Source of the DNA: Dermabacteraceae bacterium TAE3-ERU5
Lineage (GTDB): Bacteria > Actinomycetota > Actinomycetes > Actinomycetales > Dermabacteraceae
NCBI GenBank assembly: GCA_019218375.1
Contig: JAHUUK010000001.1
Coordinates: 62,001 to 126,000 of the forward strand
DNA length: 64,000 nt
Reading direction: 5' to 3'
The notes beneath the pieces were generated by a model that made no database searches, was not told the DNA's origin, and saw nothing but the letters and a program-made list of their open reading frames with translations. Made by a program: the position numbers and the translations under genes. This document shows positions 21,164-30,743 of this stretch, piece after piece (the stretch's first letter is position 1; each line of letters opens with the position of its first letter).

Positions 21164-23338
21164 TTACTCATCTTTGGTGGTATCCCTCTCCGGGTCGCTC
21201 TCGCCATATTCTTGTTCATCCGCCGGTTCCGACAGCGCAGGGGTGGCTTCCTCTCCCCCGATGGTTTCGCCATTGGCGTTATCGGGCGGCGAGGGCACCG
21301 CCTCCGTTTCCGCGCCGGGAAGGTTTGCCAGGTTCGGTAGCGGCTGCGTCAGGTTGTCGTTTACGGGCGGTGCTAGATCGAGCCGTTCCGTCGGCTGATC
21401 ACTCCCGGCAGAACCCGGATAGGGCGCGGCCTGCCAGACTCCGGGAACGCCCTCCCCCGCTAGCGCCTCCGGGGTCGGCAAAACCACGGTGGGGACCGCC
21501 TGGGATGCGTCCGAGCCGTGTGTTTCCTGCGCCGCCCCGGTGCCGGCCGACGTCGGCGCTGCCCCCTCTGCGGCTTCGCCACCTGCCGCCCCTGCCGGTT
21601 TGCTCGGGCCGAACTTACGCTTCACAAAGAACAGCACTCCAATAATCACCAGGGCGAGGAAAAGCAGGAAGCCGCCCAGGGAAGCCCACAGGATCCAGGT
21701 ACGGTTCACTTCGGCCTTTGCCAGGAACACGAAACCAAGGTGTCCCGGCTCGGGCCTGATCTCAGCCTGATACTGACCGTCCTTTAACTGCCAGCCCGCC
21801 TGCTTTATTTCGGGAGTCGGCTCCAGGAAGCTAAGCCCTTCTTCTCCCTTAATCTGCACCGTAAGCGGTAGTTCTAGCCCCTTGGCGTGAATTGCAATCC
21901 GATCGGGCAGCCCTAGGCGCAGGCCAACCAGGTAGCCATCGCGCAGAGTGCTCTTTTCGATCTGACGCAGTTCTATGGGCGCGCCCGTGAAGCCAAAGAT
22001 CTCTAGCTGCTTGCTGAGGGCTTTCGCGTCCTCTCCCTTAACGGTCACGGAATAGGCGACTCCATCGCGCACCTCTTCGCGGCTTGCCTTAGCCTTGCTT
22101 TCGCCCTGCAGCCACTGCGCGATCGCGTCCTTAACCTTGGCCTCTTCCTCTTTCCCAAAGACCACGCGCAGGGTTGCGCTACCGCCACCGCGCGGATTTA
22201 GCGCGATATCTAGTTTCTGACTGTTGTAGGACACCACGGAATACACTTCCAGCGGCGGCCTGTTGTAGATATCAATGCCCCTTTTCCCGGAAGCGAATTC
22301 GTATTCTCCAGGTCCCGTCCAGCCGGGGCCAAGTTCAAGCGTGCTGTGCGGGAAGGTCGCGCCCCCGCATACGACGCGGCAGCTGAAATTATCTGCCACG
22401 GTAGCCGTGAAGGTGAGCGGGTCTTCTCCCGGCGCCGGATCGCTGACCTGGAAGCGTGATGATTCCGAAGACAGCAGGCTGTTCATGTACTCGTTTACCT
22501 GATCCGGGGTGCCCGCCGGGAACTGGATATCCCAAATAATGCTTACGCCGTCGTCGTGCTTCTTCACCGTGCTGCCGCTCGGCACCCTATCGGCAAAGTA
22601 TTTATCAAACGCCTCTGGCTTGCCCAGGTAGGCGATACGATCCATGCCCAGCTGCAGGGTACGGGTGTATTTTCCCGTACCGAGGCCGCTCGTATAGGCC
22701 TGCACTGAGGAAAGCCCCTGGTGTTTTTCCACCTTGCCCACCGCGAAGGGCTGCGCGGCTTTCGTTTCCTGACCGCCGTATTTAAGCACGTTTTCACCGG
22801 TGCTCAGGGCATTACCCGAGTCCGAGCTAGCAATCTTGCCCTGTTTTTCTAGGACCGCCACAATCCACGCGAGCAGCTGATTTGAAGTGAAGTTTTCTGA
22901 ATAGCTGCTGCCGCTACTGAACGGTTCCACGCCTTTGCTGATCTCTGCCCGCGCCCTAGCGCTATGCGCGCTCGTGCCGCCAGCGGACCTGATCGCATCA
23001 ACCTTAGTGGCGTATTCGCTGAGGCTCTTGAAGGGGATGGAGAAAGAAAAAACGCTGTTGTTTCCCTCGCGCTTCACCCCGCCGTAGTTCAGTTCGGCAG
23101 GTTTAAAATCCGCGATCGCTTTCTCGATGCTCGCCTGGCCACCCTTCACCTTGGCCAGGGATTCGTCGCTAACCACGACCGTCATCTTGCGTTCCCCGCT
23201 GCCGTCATCATTGACGCTCAGGTCGGTGTTCACCTTCCCGCCGCAGGCGGTGAGCAGCAGTATCGTCAGCGCCGCAAACAGGAACCACGCCCAGGGACGC
23301 AGGTGGCTACGGGAGAAACTGTGCTGCAAAACGTTCAC
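21164..23338 (-). CDS. LppM-like lipoprotein with C-terminal membrane anchor and acidic tail
   Basis: 724 residues. The signal peptide ends in lipobox LLTAC, with lipidation at Cys32. An N-terminal LppM-like domain follows (VNTDLSVNDDGSGERKMTV, about 36-300). A second repeated beta-rich extracellular segment leads to one transmembrane helix near residues 560-585 (ILWASLGGFLLFLALVIIG) and a basic stop-transfer RKFG. The last ~130 residues are Pro/Ala/Glu-rich and end in DPERDTTKDE, probably cytoplasmic. Being both lipidated and membrane-anchored is unusual. In mycobacteria LppM affects surface lipids; function here is unknown. It lies between pnp and the M16 gene. Confidence 0.75.
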   Translation of the reverse strand: MNVLQHSFSRSHLRPWAWFLFAALTILLLTACGGKVNTDLSVNDDGSGERKMTVVVSDESLAKVKGGQASIEKAIADFKPAELNYGGVKREGNNSVFSFSIPFKSLSEYATKVDAIRSAGGTSAHSARARAEISKGVEPFSSGSSYSENFTSNQLLAWIVAVLEKQGKIASSDSGNALSTGENVLKYGGQETKAAQPFAVGKVEKHQGLSSVQAYTSGLGTGKYTRTLQLGMDRIAYLGKPEAFDKYFADRVPSGSTVKKHDDGVSIIWDIQFPAGTPDQVNEYMNSLLSSESSRFQVSDPAPGEDPLTFTATVADNFSCRVVCGGATFPHSTLELGPGWTGPGEYEFASGKRGIDIYNRPPLEVYSVVSYNSQKLDIALNPRGGGSATLRVVFGKEEEAKVKDAIAQWLQGESKAKASREEVRDGVAYSVTVKGEDAKALSKQLEIFGFTGAPIELRQIEKSTLRDGYLVGLRLGLPDRIAIHAKGLELPLTVQIKGEEGLSFLEPTPEIKQAGWQLKDGQYQAEIRPEPGHLGFVFLAKAEVNRTWILWASLGGFLLFLALVIIGVLFFVKRKFGPSKPAGAAGGEAAEGAAPTSAGTGAAQETHGSDASQAVPTVVLPTPEALAGEGVPGVWQAAPYPGSAGSDQPTERLDLAPPVNDNLTQPLPNLANLPGAETEAVPSPPDNANGETIGGEEATPALSEPADEQEYGESDPERDTTKDE

Positions 23339-23408
23339 GGGGGTTCCTTATATGGCTGAGGGAGACCCCTCAAAAATATCAGTGCCAGGCATGAAAACCC
23401 ACCGCCTG

Positions 23409-23471
23409 ACGTTTGGGTGCACTAAGTGCTGCAAAAGAGCCCTTTAAGCAGCACTTAGTGCACCCAAACGT
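23409..23471. repeat. Perfect 24-bp inverted repeat (63-bp palindromic element)
   Basis: Left arm 23409-23432 and right arm 23448-23471 are exact reverse complements over 24 bases, with a 15-base AT-rich loop (23433-23447). The arms contain TGCACTAAGTGC, itself nearly palindromic, and are less GC-rich than the surroundings. There is no T-run after either side, so it is not a classic intrinsic terminator. It lies in the 240-bp gap between pnp and the LppM-like gene, both on the minus strand. Confidence 0.9.
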
Positions 23472-23502
23472 TAATAGGGCCGGGGATAGCGCGGGGATAG
23501 AG

Positions 23503-23543
23503 AACGGGGCGCTAGCCGCGTTAATCGCGATTAGCGCCCCGTT
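23503..23543 (-). terminator. Stem-loop downstream of pnp (probable terminator without T-tract)
   Basis: A 12-bp perfect stem (23503-23514 with 23532-23543, AACGGGGCGCTA) and 17-base loop lie 37 bp after the pnp stop. There is no U-tail, as for many actinobacterial terminators. It could alternatively protect the pnp 3' end. Confidence 0.55.
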
Positions 23544-23579
23544 GGCGTTTAGCGTTTACCGATCACTCGGCAGTCAGGC

Positions 23580-25832
23580 TCACTCGGAGTCGGACTCTTC
23601 GCTCTTTTCGGCCTTTTCCTCTTCGTCGGAAACGACGGCGAGGGAAATCTTGCCGCGGGCATCGATCTCGCGGATCTCAACCTCGATCTTGTTGCCGACC
23701 TGAACCACGGCCTCAACGTTGTCCACGCGCTTGCCACCGTTGAGCTTACGCAGCTGGGTGACGTGCAGCAGACCGTCCTTGCCGGGGGTCAGGGAGACGA
23801 ACGCGCCGAAATCAACCACGCGCACGACGGTGCCGACGTAACGCTCGCCCACCTCGGGGAGGGTCGGGTTAGCGATCGCGTTGATGGCGGAACGGGCGGC
23901 CTCTGCGGAGGGGCCGTCGGCTGCACCGATGTAAACGGTGCCGTCGTCTTCGATCGAAATGTCGGCGCCGGTGTCTTCCTGGATCTGGTTGATCATCTTG
24001 CCCTTCGGGCCGATGACCTCACCGATCTTCGCAACCGGCACGGTTACGGTGATGACGCGCGGAGCGGTCGGAGCCATCTCGTCCGGGGTGTCGATGGCGG
24101 AAGCCAGCACCGACAGGATGTGCAGACGGGCCTCGCGGGCCTGGGTCAGCGCACCGGCCAGCACGGAGGCGGGAATGCCGTCGAGCTTGGTGTCCAGCTG
24201 GATGGCGGTGACGAACTCGCTCGTACCGGCAACCTTGAAGTCCATGTCGCCGAAGGCGTCCTCGGCACCGAGAATGTCGGTGAGGGCGGCGTAGCGGGTT
24301 TCCCCATCAACGGTGTCGGAGATGAGGCCCATGGCGATACCGGCGACGGGTGCGCGCAGCGGCACGCCCGCGTTCAGCAGCGACAGGGTGGAGGCGCAGA
24401 CCGAACCCATCGAGGTGGAGCCGTTGGAGCCGAGGGCCTCGGACACCTGACGGATCGCGTAGGGGAACTCGGTACGGCTCGGCAGCACCGGCACGAGGGC
24501 GCGCTCGGCAAGCATGCCGTGGCCGATCTCGCGGCGCTTCGGGGAGCCGACGCGGCCGGTCTCGCCGGTCGAGAACGGCGGGAAGTTGTAGTGGTGCACG
24601 TAGCGCTTGTGCTTCACCGGGGAGAGCGAATCGATCTGCTGCTCCATCTTGAGCATGTTCAGGGTGGTGACGCCCAGGATCTGGGTCTCACCGCGCTCGA
24701 ACAGGGCGGAACCGTGCACGCGCGGCAGCACCTCGACCTCGGCCGAAAGCTGACGGATGTCGCGCAGGCCACGGCCGTCGATGCGCACGCCGTCGGTCAG
24801 GATGCGGCGGCGCACTACGCTCTTGGTGAGCGAACGGAACGCGCCGGAAATTTCCTTCTCGCGCTCCGGGAAGCGCTCGGCGAGCTCTTCCTTGACGATT
24901 GCCAGCAGCTCATCGGTGCGGGTTTCGCGCTCCTGCTTGGCGGCGATGCTCATGACCTCGGCCAGACGCTCGGTAGCGGTCTCGGCAACCGCTTCGTAAA
25001 CGTCGTCCTGGTAATCGAGGAAGAGCGGGAACTCGCGTACCGGCTTGGCGGCCTTCGCGGCCAGTTCGCGCTGCGCGAGGCAGAGCGAGCGGATGAATAC
25101 CTTGGAAGCCTCGAGACCCTCTGCCACGACCTCTTCGGTCGGGGCGATGGCGCCCTGGTTCTTGATCAGGTCCCAGGAGTTGTCGGTGGCTTCGGCCTCG
25201 ACCATCATGATCGCGACGTCACCCTCGGAGCCGTCCTCGTCGCCGACGATGCGGCCCGCGACGACCATCGAGAAGACGGCCTCTTCAAGCTGCGAGAAGG
25301 TCGGGAACGCGACCCACTGGCCGCCGTCCTTGTTCGGCATCAGGGCGACGCGCACGCCGCCGATGGGGCCGGAGAAGGGCAGGCCGGAGATCTGGGTGGA
25401 GGCGGAAGCGCCGTTGATGCCGACCACGTCGTAGGCGTCGTCAGGGTTGATGGCCATAACGGTCAGCACAACCTGCACCTCGTTACGCAGGCCCTTCACG
25501 AAGGCCGGGCGCAGCGGGCGGTCCACCAGACGGCAGGCCAGGATCGCGTCGGTACCGGGGCGGCCTTCGCGGCGGAAGAACGAGCCGGGGATACGGCCCG
25601 CGGCGTACATGCGCTCTTCCACGTCCACGGTCAGCGGGAAGAAGTCGAAGTGCTCCTTCGGCTGGCTGGAGACTGCGGTGGCGGAGAACACCATGGTGTC
25701 CTCGTCCAGGTAGACGGCCACGGCGCCAGCGGCCTGCTGCGCCAGGCGGCCGGTCTCGAAGCGCACGCTGCGCTTGCCGTAAATGCCGTTATCGATAACT
25801 GCGGTAGTGGTGGTGATTTCTGAACCTTCCAT
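23580..25832 (-). CDS. pnp: Polyribonucleotide nucleotidyltransferase (PNPase)
   Basis: Phosphorolytic 3'-5' exoribonuclease and polymerase. The start at 25832 ([10 protein letters not shown]) is set by AAGGAGG seven bases upstream; the open frame to 25880 lacks such a site. In 750 residues it has two RNase PH domains ([34 protein letters not shown]), a KH domain ([20 protein letters not shown]) and an S1 domain ([17 protein letters not shown]). It ends in an acidic tail ([14 protein letters not shown]). It follows rpsO, the usual order. Confidence 0.97.
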   Translation of the reverse strand: MEGSEITTTTAVIDNGIYGKRSVRFETGRLAQQAAGAVAVYLDEDTMVFSATAVSSQPKEHFDFFPLTVDVEERMYAAGRIPGSFFRREGRPGTDAILACRLVDRPLRPAFVKGLRNEVQVVLTVMAINPDDAYDVVGINGASASTQISGLPFSGPIGGVRVALMPNKDGGQWVAFPTFSQLEEAVFSMVVAGRIVGDEDGSEGDVAIMMVEAEATDNSWDLIKNQGAIAPTEEVVAEGLEASKVFIRSLCLAQRELAAKAAKPVREFPLFLDYQDDVYEAVAETATERLAEVMSIAAKQERETRTDELLAIVKEELAERFPEREKEISGAFRSLTKSVVRRRILTDGVRIDGRGLRDIRQLSAEVEVLPRVHGSALFERGETQILGVTTLNMLKMEQQIDSLSPVKHKRYVHHYNFPPFSTGETGRVGSPKRREIGHGMLAERALVPVLPSRTEFPYAIRQVSEALGSNGSTSMGSVCASTLSLLNAGVPLRAPVAGIAMGLISDTVDGETRYAALTDILGAEDAFGDMDFKVAGTSEFVTAIQLDTKLDGIPASVLAGALTQAREARLHILSVLASAIDTPDEMAPTAPRVITVTVPVAKIGEVIGPKGKMINQIQEDTGADISIEDDGTVYIGAADGPSAEAARSAINAIANPTLPEVGERYVGTVVRVVDFGAFVSLTPGKDGLLHVTQLRKLNGGKRVDNVEAVVQVGNKIEVEIREIDARGKISLAVVSDEEEKAEKSEESDSE

Positions 25833-25977
25833 TGAGGTTCCTCCTTGCGGTAATGCTTTGTGACACCCCGTACCGGTCATCGTCAGTCATCGTCGCGTAT
25901 TCGTGTAGCGCGGCGGTCACTGCCGAAGACCGATCCAGCCGGTGTCCTTCTGTCTTGCTTTTTCTTGCGGTGGAAAA

Positions 25978-26009
25978 ACCGCCGCTCTCCCGTGCGGGAG
26001 GGCGGCGGT
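25978..26009 (-). terminator. Intrinsic terminator after rpsO
   Basis: An outer stem (25978-25984 with 26003-26009) and an inner stem (25987-25991 with 25996-26000) are followed on the minus strand by TTTTT. It lies 7 bp after the rpsO stop and would separate or attenuate rpsO from pnp, leaving pnp some read-through or its own start signal. Confidence 0.8.
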
Positions 26010-26016
26010 CTCTAGG

Positions 26017-26286
26017 TTATCGGCGCAGGCCGAGACGCTTAATCAGCGAGCGGTAACGCTCGATGTCTACTTCCTGCAGGTAGCCCAGCAGGCGCTTGCG
26101 CTGACCGACCAGAAGCATCAGGCCACGACGCGAGTGGTGGTCGTGCTTGTGAGTCTTGAGGTGCTCGGTGAGGTACTTGATGCGGTGGGAAAGAAGAGCC
26201 ACCTGAACCTCGGGCGAACCGGTGTCACCCTCAGTAGTCGCGTATTCCTTCATGATCGCCTGCTTAGCTGCAGAGTCGAGGGCCAC
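26017..26286 (-). CDS. rpsO: 30S ribosomal protein S15
   Basis: S15 binds 16S rRNA helices 20-22 and helps form bridge B4. Starting at the GTG at 26286 gives 89 residues, exactly the universal length, beginning MALDSAAKQ, and has GGAG six bases upstream. An ATG 12 bp upstream would add four residues (MENR) and is probably the Shine-Dalgarno region. Conserved [25 protein letters not shown] is present. Confidence 0.96.
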   Translation of the reverse strand: MALDSAAKQAIMKEYATTEGDTGSPEVQVALLSHRIKYLTEHLKTHKHDHHSRRGLMLLVGQRKRLLGYLQEVDIERYRSLIKRLGLRR

Positions 26287-26411
26287 TCGGTTCTCCATTC
26301 ATCTTGTTGCGCGGCGCTACGGGGCCTGTTCACCCGTGCTCTCTCTGTTTGTTCACCCCCATTTACTGGGCGCGAACCATCCGCGGCCGATCTAACGGCC
26401 CTCTAACCCTA

Positions 26412-27440
26412 TCAAGCGCGCCCGCCGAGGCCCGGGGCCAGCTCCTCTATCGTGCGTGAGGTCACAGCCTTATCTTCCGCCATCTGCGCCACCAGGGATT
26501 CCACGGACGGAAAACGCAGCGTCGGGCGCTGATAGGCCAGGAAATCGATGCGAATTACGCTGTCATAAAGGTCAAGGTCGTGCCTGCCGTGGACGTACGC
26601 CTCCACCGTGCGCGCGGGCCGACCCTCCGTTTCGAAGGTCGGGTTGGTGCCGATGGAAATGGTGGCGGGAGCGCCCGCGATGTCGTCTCCCCGCTCCGCG
26701 CATCCCGGAGCAGGCTCCGTGACGGTAACCAGCCCGGCGTAAACGCCGTCGGCAGGAATCAGGCCGTCCGGCAGGGACCCTAGGTTAGCGGTCGGGAAGC
26801 CCAGCTCGCGCCCGCGCTTGTAGCCGTGATGCACCGTATCGCTCACGCTGTGGGGCCTGCCGAGGAGCTCGTTCGCCAGGGCGATATCCCCCTCCAGCAC
26901 GGCTTCGCGCACACGGGTCGAGGAATAACGCTGCCCGTGCCCATCAAGCAGGTCCTCTACCACCACAGTGGTGAAGCCGTATTTTTCCCCGAGTTCCCGC
27001 ATCGTTTCCACGCTGCCCGCATTGCGCCTGCCGAAGCGAGCATCCTCTCCGAGCACAACCACCTTCGCGCGCAGGGCCTCTACCAGGTAGCGGCGCACGA
27101 AATCTTCCGGCGTGAGCGCCGCGAATTCGCGGGTGAAGGGCAGCTCCAGCACGGCTCGCATACCGTAAAAGCGCAGCAGTTCGTTGCGCTGTTCGTAGGA
27201 GTAGATCAGCGGCGGCGCGCCCGTCGGCCCCATCGCGTGGCGCGGGTGCGGACGGAAAGTAACGGCCACGGGCCAGAGTTCTTCACCGTCGCCGTCGGCC
27301 TCTTCCACCCTGCGCAGCACCTGTTCCAGTAGGTGCTGGTGCCCCCTGTGCACACCGTCGAAGTTACCTATGGTGACGACGCTGCCGGGAATCTGCGGGG
27401 TTACGTCCGCGGCATCAAGCCACAGGGAAAAAGTGCTCAC
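26412..27440 (-). CDS. ribF: Bifunctional riboflavin kinase/FMN adenylyltransferase
   Basis: Makes FMN and FAD. The N-terminal nucleotidyltransferase domain has the GNFDGVHRGHQHLL motif (about 23-36) and a SSTRVR block (about 172). The C-terminal flavokinase domain has KRGRELGFPTANLG and the IGTNPTF motif. 342 residues is somewhat longer than usual. It is normally linked to truB and rpsO; here rpsO follows but truB is separated by an inserted plus-strand transpeptidase gene. Confidence 0.95.
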   Translation of the reverse strand: MSTFSLWLDAADVTPQIPGSVVTIGNFDGVHRGHQHLLEQVLRRVEEADGDGEELWPVAVTFRPHPRHAMGPTGAPPLIYSYEQRNELLRFYGMRAVLELPFTREFAALTPEDFVRRYLVEALRAKVVVLGEDARFGRRNAGSVETMRELGEKYGFTTVVVEDLLDGHGQRYSSTRVREAVLEGDIALANELLGRPHSVSDTVHHGYKRGRELGFPTANLGSLPDGLIPADGVYAGLVTVTEPAPGCAERGDDIAGAPATISIGTNPTFETEGRPARTVEAYVHGRHDLDLYDSVIRIDFLAYQRPTLRFPSVESLVAQMAEDKAVTSRTIEELAPGLGGRA

Positions 27441-27620
27441 GTTGTTTTCCAGTCGTTCGGTTGCGGGGCCTGCACCACTGTAGCGCGCCGTTTTCCTGTA
27501 AACGTGATCAGAACTGCAACAAAGCGAGGTGTGAGGGCATTAGCGCTCGAGTAGGCTGGTAAAAGTTTCCCTATAGAGTCATCATGAAGCGTAAAGAAAC
27601 CTTCAAGATTGCGAGTACAA

Positions 27621-29255
27621 ATGACGCAGCAGTTCGACAACGGTCACCTCGAGCAGTCTCTGCCCGAGGGTGAAGGCCGCCGCGGAAAGCGCGCCCTCCT
27701 GATTCTTCTTGCCCTTTTCCTGGCTGGCACCGTAGCCCTGGTTGGCGGCGGAATTGCGCACGCCCGCCAGTTCGATGGGCGCGCCCTTCCCGGCACCCTT
27801 TTCATGGGCGCCGACGTGGGCGGACAGAGCGCTGCCGAGATCGAGCAGCTGATCGCCAAGCAGGCCGAGGCCACCAAGGTCACGGTTAATGTAGACGGCA
27901 AAGAACACACCGCTAGCTTCAAGGACCTCGGCATCTCGGTTGATAACGCCGCCACCGTACAGGGCCTGGTAGCCAAGGATCCTTCGCTCACCGACGTGGT
28001 TTCCAGCTACCTGGGTAAGGGACGCGAAGGTAAGCCGGTTGTGAAGGTCGACGAAAAGGCCCTCGCCGCCTGGGCACAGGGGCTGATCCCCGCCGATAAG
28101 AAAAAGGCGCAGGACGCTGCACTGAAGTTCAACGAAGAAAGCGGCGCCTGGGAAGTGGTCCCCGGCCAGGCAGGGCAGGGCCTAGACGTTGACGGCCTGA
28201 CCGCGCAGGTGCGCGACAACGCCGCGAACCTCAAGGACTTCAGCCTGAACGCGGACGTACGCGAGGTAAACCCGCGCCTGAGCGATGAGACCGCGCAGGC
28301 TACCGCCACCGAACTTAACCAGACTTTCGCTACCAGCCTGCGCCTGAGCGCTGGCGAGAAGTCCTGGCACGTCGGCCCGAAGCAGCTGGAAAGCTGGGTC
28401 AAGGTCGATACGAATGCCGAAGGCACCGGCTTTGTGGCCACCATTGATCGCGATGCCATCGCAAACGATGTTGCTTCGTTTGCGCGTAAGGCTGCGGTTA
28501 AGCCCGTGGACGGTAAGGAACTCGTTGACGATTCCGGCAAGGTGGTCAAGGTAGTCACCCAGAAGAAGGACGGCGTTGAGGTCAGCGGCGAAAAGGAACT
28601 GGTAAGCCAGATCGTTACCGCACTTGAAAACAAGACCCCGCTGGCCGCAGGCCTGGTTACCAAGCCGGTTAAGGCGAAGGTAGTGCAGGACAAGGCGCCT
28701 AAGGAAGACGAAAAGAAGAAGGCGGAAGAGGAAGCCAAGAAGAAGGCCGAAGAAGAGGCCAAGAAGAAGGCTGCCGAAGAAGCCAAGCAGAAGGAAGAAA
28801 AGCAGCCTGCGGTGGAGGAAGAAAAGACCGAACAGGCCGCCGGAATTCAGGTTCCCAAGGAAGTAAAGCCCGGCGCTAACTGGGTGGATATTGACCTTAC
28901 GAAGAAGACCCTGACCGTCTACAACGGCACCAACGTGGTGTTTGGTCCCCGCAAGATCGTGGACGGCAAGAAGGACTGGGAAACCACCCTGGGCACCTTC
29001 AAGATCTACCACCGCCTCGAGAAGCAGGACATGACCAACGAGGCGCGTTACCCGAAGGATCACCCGCTGTACTACTACACCAAGGACGTTCCCTGGGTTA
29101 TGTACTTCAAGGGTGGCTACGCGATCCACGGCGCATACTGGCGTAAGTCGTTCGGCTACTCCGGCTCCCACGGTTGCATCAACATGTCGGTTTCGGACGC
29201 CAAGTGGGTATACGACCACACGACCTACGGCACGGTAGTGCGCACCCACTTCTAA
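27621..29255 (+). CDS. L,D-transpeptidase (YkuD domain) with peptidoglycan-binding repeats
   Basis: Cell-wall enzyme forming 3-3 cross-links or attaching proteins to peptidoglycan. From the ATG at 27621 it has 544 residues: a cytoplasmic tail, a membrane helix (about 24-45) and two PG_binding_4-type domains (about 50-330). A Lys/Glu-rich coiled linker follows (about 358-405), then a C-terminal YkuD domain with HGAYWRKSFGYSGSHGCINM (nucleophile Cys about 519). A TTG twelve bases earlier is possible; neither start has a clear ribosome-binding site. It is the only plus-strand gene between truB and ribF. Confidence 0.9.
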   Translation: MTQQFDNGHLEQSLPEGEGRRGKRALLILLALFLAGTVALVGGGIAHARQFDGRALPGTLFMGADVGGQSAAEIEQLIAKQAEATKVTVNVDGKEHTASFKDLGISVDNAATVQGLVAKDPSLTDVVSSYLGKGREGKPVVKVDEKALAAWAQGLIPADKKKAQDAALKFNEESGAWEVVPGQAGQGLDVDGLTAQVRDNAANLKDFSLNADVREVNPRLSDETAQATATELNQTFATSLRLSAGEKSWHVGPKQLESWVKVDTNAEGTGFVATIDRDAIANDVASFARKAAVKPVDGKELVDDSGKVVKVVTQKKDGVEVSGEKELVSQIVTALENKTPLAAGLVTKPVKAKVVQDKAPKEDEKKKAEEEAKKKAEEEAKKKAAEEAKQKEEKQPAVEEEKTEQAAGIQVPKEVKPGANWVDIDLTKKTLTVYNGTNVVFGPRKIVDGKKDWETTLGTFKIYHRLEKQDMTNEARYPKDHPLYYYTKDVPWVMYFKGGYAIHGAYWRKSFGYSGSHGCINMSVSDAKWVYDHTTYGTVVRTHF

Positions 29256-29286
29256 GCGCCTATAGCGCCCGCTGAAGGGCGAAACA

Positions 29287-29321
29287 AAAGGGCGGCTCCC
29301 CATTTAGGGGAGCCGCCCTTT
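29287..29321. terminator. Bidirectional terminator between the transpeptidase gene and truB
   Basis: A perfect 15-bp stem (29287-29301 with 29307-29321) has the five-base loop ATTTA. It begins with AAA and ends with TTT, so it reads as a hairpin with a short U-run on both strands, fitting its place between two convergent genes. Confidence 0.88.
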
Positions 29322-29379
29322 CACGGTCAAAAGCTACTTTGCGGCCTGGCTATTTTGCTTGCCTAGCTGCTTGCCGGGG

Positions 29380-30291
29380 TTAGCTGCGGGCTTCTTCCGG
29401 GATAACCAGCTTCGGCGCCAGCTTGCCCGCGCGTACCTGCGCGATGCTGACTAGCCTGCCCTCGGCGTCCAGCACGGCGACCGTTTCCGCCCCGGCTGGC
29501 CCGGTGTATTCGGGTTTCTGACCGAAGGTGAGGGCCCGCGCATCGGCTTCGCTGACGCTCACGGGGGTGAGCACCGCAGCCGCCGTCTCCCCCAGCCCCA
29601 TGACGGGCAGGGTTACATCGTCCTCGCCACGCGGCGGCACCGGGCTGGCCTGCGCTACCGTAAACGGACCGACCTGCGTGCGGCGCAGCGCAGTGAGGTG
29701 CGCCCCGCTGCCGTCCAACGCCTGCCCGAGATCGCGCGCGAGCGCCCGGATGTAGGTGCCGGAGCTGCACGAAACCTCGACGTCGAGGTCGAGGAACGGG
29801 CCTTCTTCACGCCTGGTAAGCACCTTGAATTCGTGCACCGTAATGGGCCGGGCGGCAAGCTGTACGTCCTCCCCCGCCCGTACCCTGGCATAGGCACGCT
29901 GACCGTCCACCTTGATGGCGGAAACGGCGCTGGGCACCTGCATGATCTCGCCCGTCAGGGCCGACACCGCGCTAGCCACGCGCTCGTCTGAAAACCCGGT
30001 GGCGTCCACCGCTTCGCCCAGAGCTTCGCCCTCGGCATCGTCAGTGGTTGTGGCCTGGCCGACGCGGATGGTGGCGGTGTAGGTTTTGTCTGCCCCCACC
30101 AGGTAGGTGAGCAGGCGCGTACCCTGGCCGATACCGGCAACCAGCAGCCCGGTCGCCATCGGATCCAGGGTGCCTGCGTGACCGACCTTGCGGGTAGCGG
30201 CCACGCGGCGCATCCTGCCAACCACGTCGTGGCTGGTCCATTCCTGGGGTTTATCGAGCAGGCAGATGCCGTGCGCGCGGGTAACAGCCAC
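29380..30291 (-). CDS. truB: tRNA pseudouridine(55) synthase
   Basis: Makes pseudouridine-55 in the T-loop of tRNAs. It has 303 residues. The catalytic Asp lies in GHAGTLDPMATGLL (about residue 43), with LDKPQEWTSHDVV near the start and the conserved CSSGTYIRALARDLG. The GTG start overlaps the rbfA stop by one base (TAGTG), so translation is coupled. A C-terminal PUA-like segment follows. Confidence 0.96.
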   Translation of the reverse strand: MAVTRAHGICLLDKPQEWTSHDVVGRMRRVAATRKVGHAGTLDPMATGLLVAGIGQGTRLLTYLVGADKTYTATIRVGQATTTDDAEGEALGEAVDATGFSDERVASAVSALTGEIMQVPSAVSAIKVDGQRAYARVRAGEDVQLAARPITVHEFKVLTRREEGPFLDLDVEVSCSSGTYIRALARDLGQALDGSGAHLTALRRTQVGPFTVAQASPVPPRGEDDVTLPVMGLGETAAAVLTPVSVSEADARALTFGQKPEYTGPAGAETVAVLDAEGRLVSIAQVRAGKLAPKLVIPEEARS

Positions 30292-30731
30292 TATGCCTCG
30301 TCTTCGTCGTCCTCTTCGGCTGCCCGGTAGGGATCGGCGTCACCGGCGTAGCTCGCGCCCTCGCGGGAGCGTTCCAGTTCGGCGTCACGCATCCGGGCCT
30401 GCACCAGCAGGTCGTCGATGTGGGCGGCGTTTTCCGGGATCGCGTCGGCTACGAATTCGAGGGTCGGGGTGAGGCGAATACCGATCTGCTTGCCGACCTC
30501 GGAACGCAGCATTCCCTTGGCCGATTCCAGCGCGGCGGCGGTTCCCGCGCGTTCCTCTTCGCTACCGAAAACGGTGTAGAAGAGGGTGGCGTGCTGGAGG
30601 TCGCCGGTGACGCGGGCGTCGGTGATCGTGACGAACCCGAGGCGCGGGTCCTTCACCCGCTTTTCCAGGGCGCGGGCAACGATCTGCTTGATGCGGTCCG
30701 CGAGGCGGGCGGCACGTGCCTTATCTACCAT
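30291..30731 (-). CDS. rbfA: 30S ribosome-binding factor A
   Basis: Assembly factor for the 30S subunit, needed for 16S 5'-end maturation and cold growth. It has 146 residues with a KH-type fold: [17 protein letters not shown]-like N-terminus, [19 protein letters not shown] and the [19 protein letters not shown] block. An acidic C-terminal tail (EEDDEDEA) is characteristic of actinobacterial forms. It starts 12 bp after the methylase gene. Confidence 0.95.
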   Translation of the reverse strand: MVDKARAARLADRIKQIVARALEKRVKDPRLGFVTITDARVTGDLQHATLFYTVFGSEEERAGTAAALESAKGMLRSEVGKQIGIRLTPTLEFVADAIPENAAHIDDLLVQARMRDAELERSREGASYAGDADPYRAAEEDDEDEA

Positions 30732-30743
30732 CGGGGTGTCCTT

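Noticed and set aside
23763-25823. 686-codon plus-strand open frame opposite pnp
   Set aside because: His/Gly/Asp-rich shadow of pnp.
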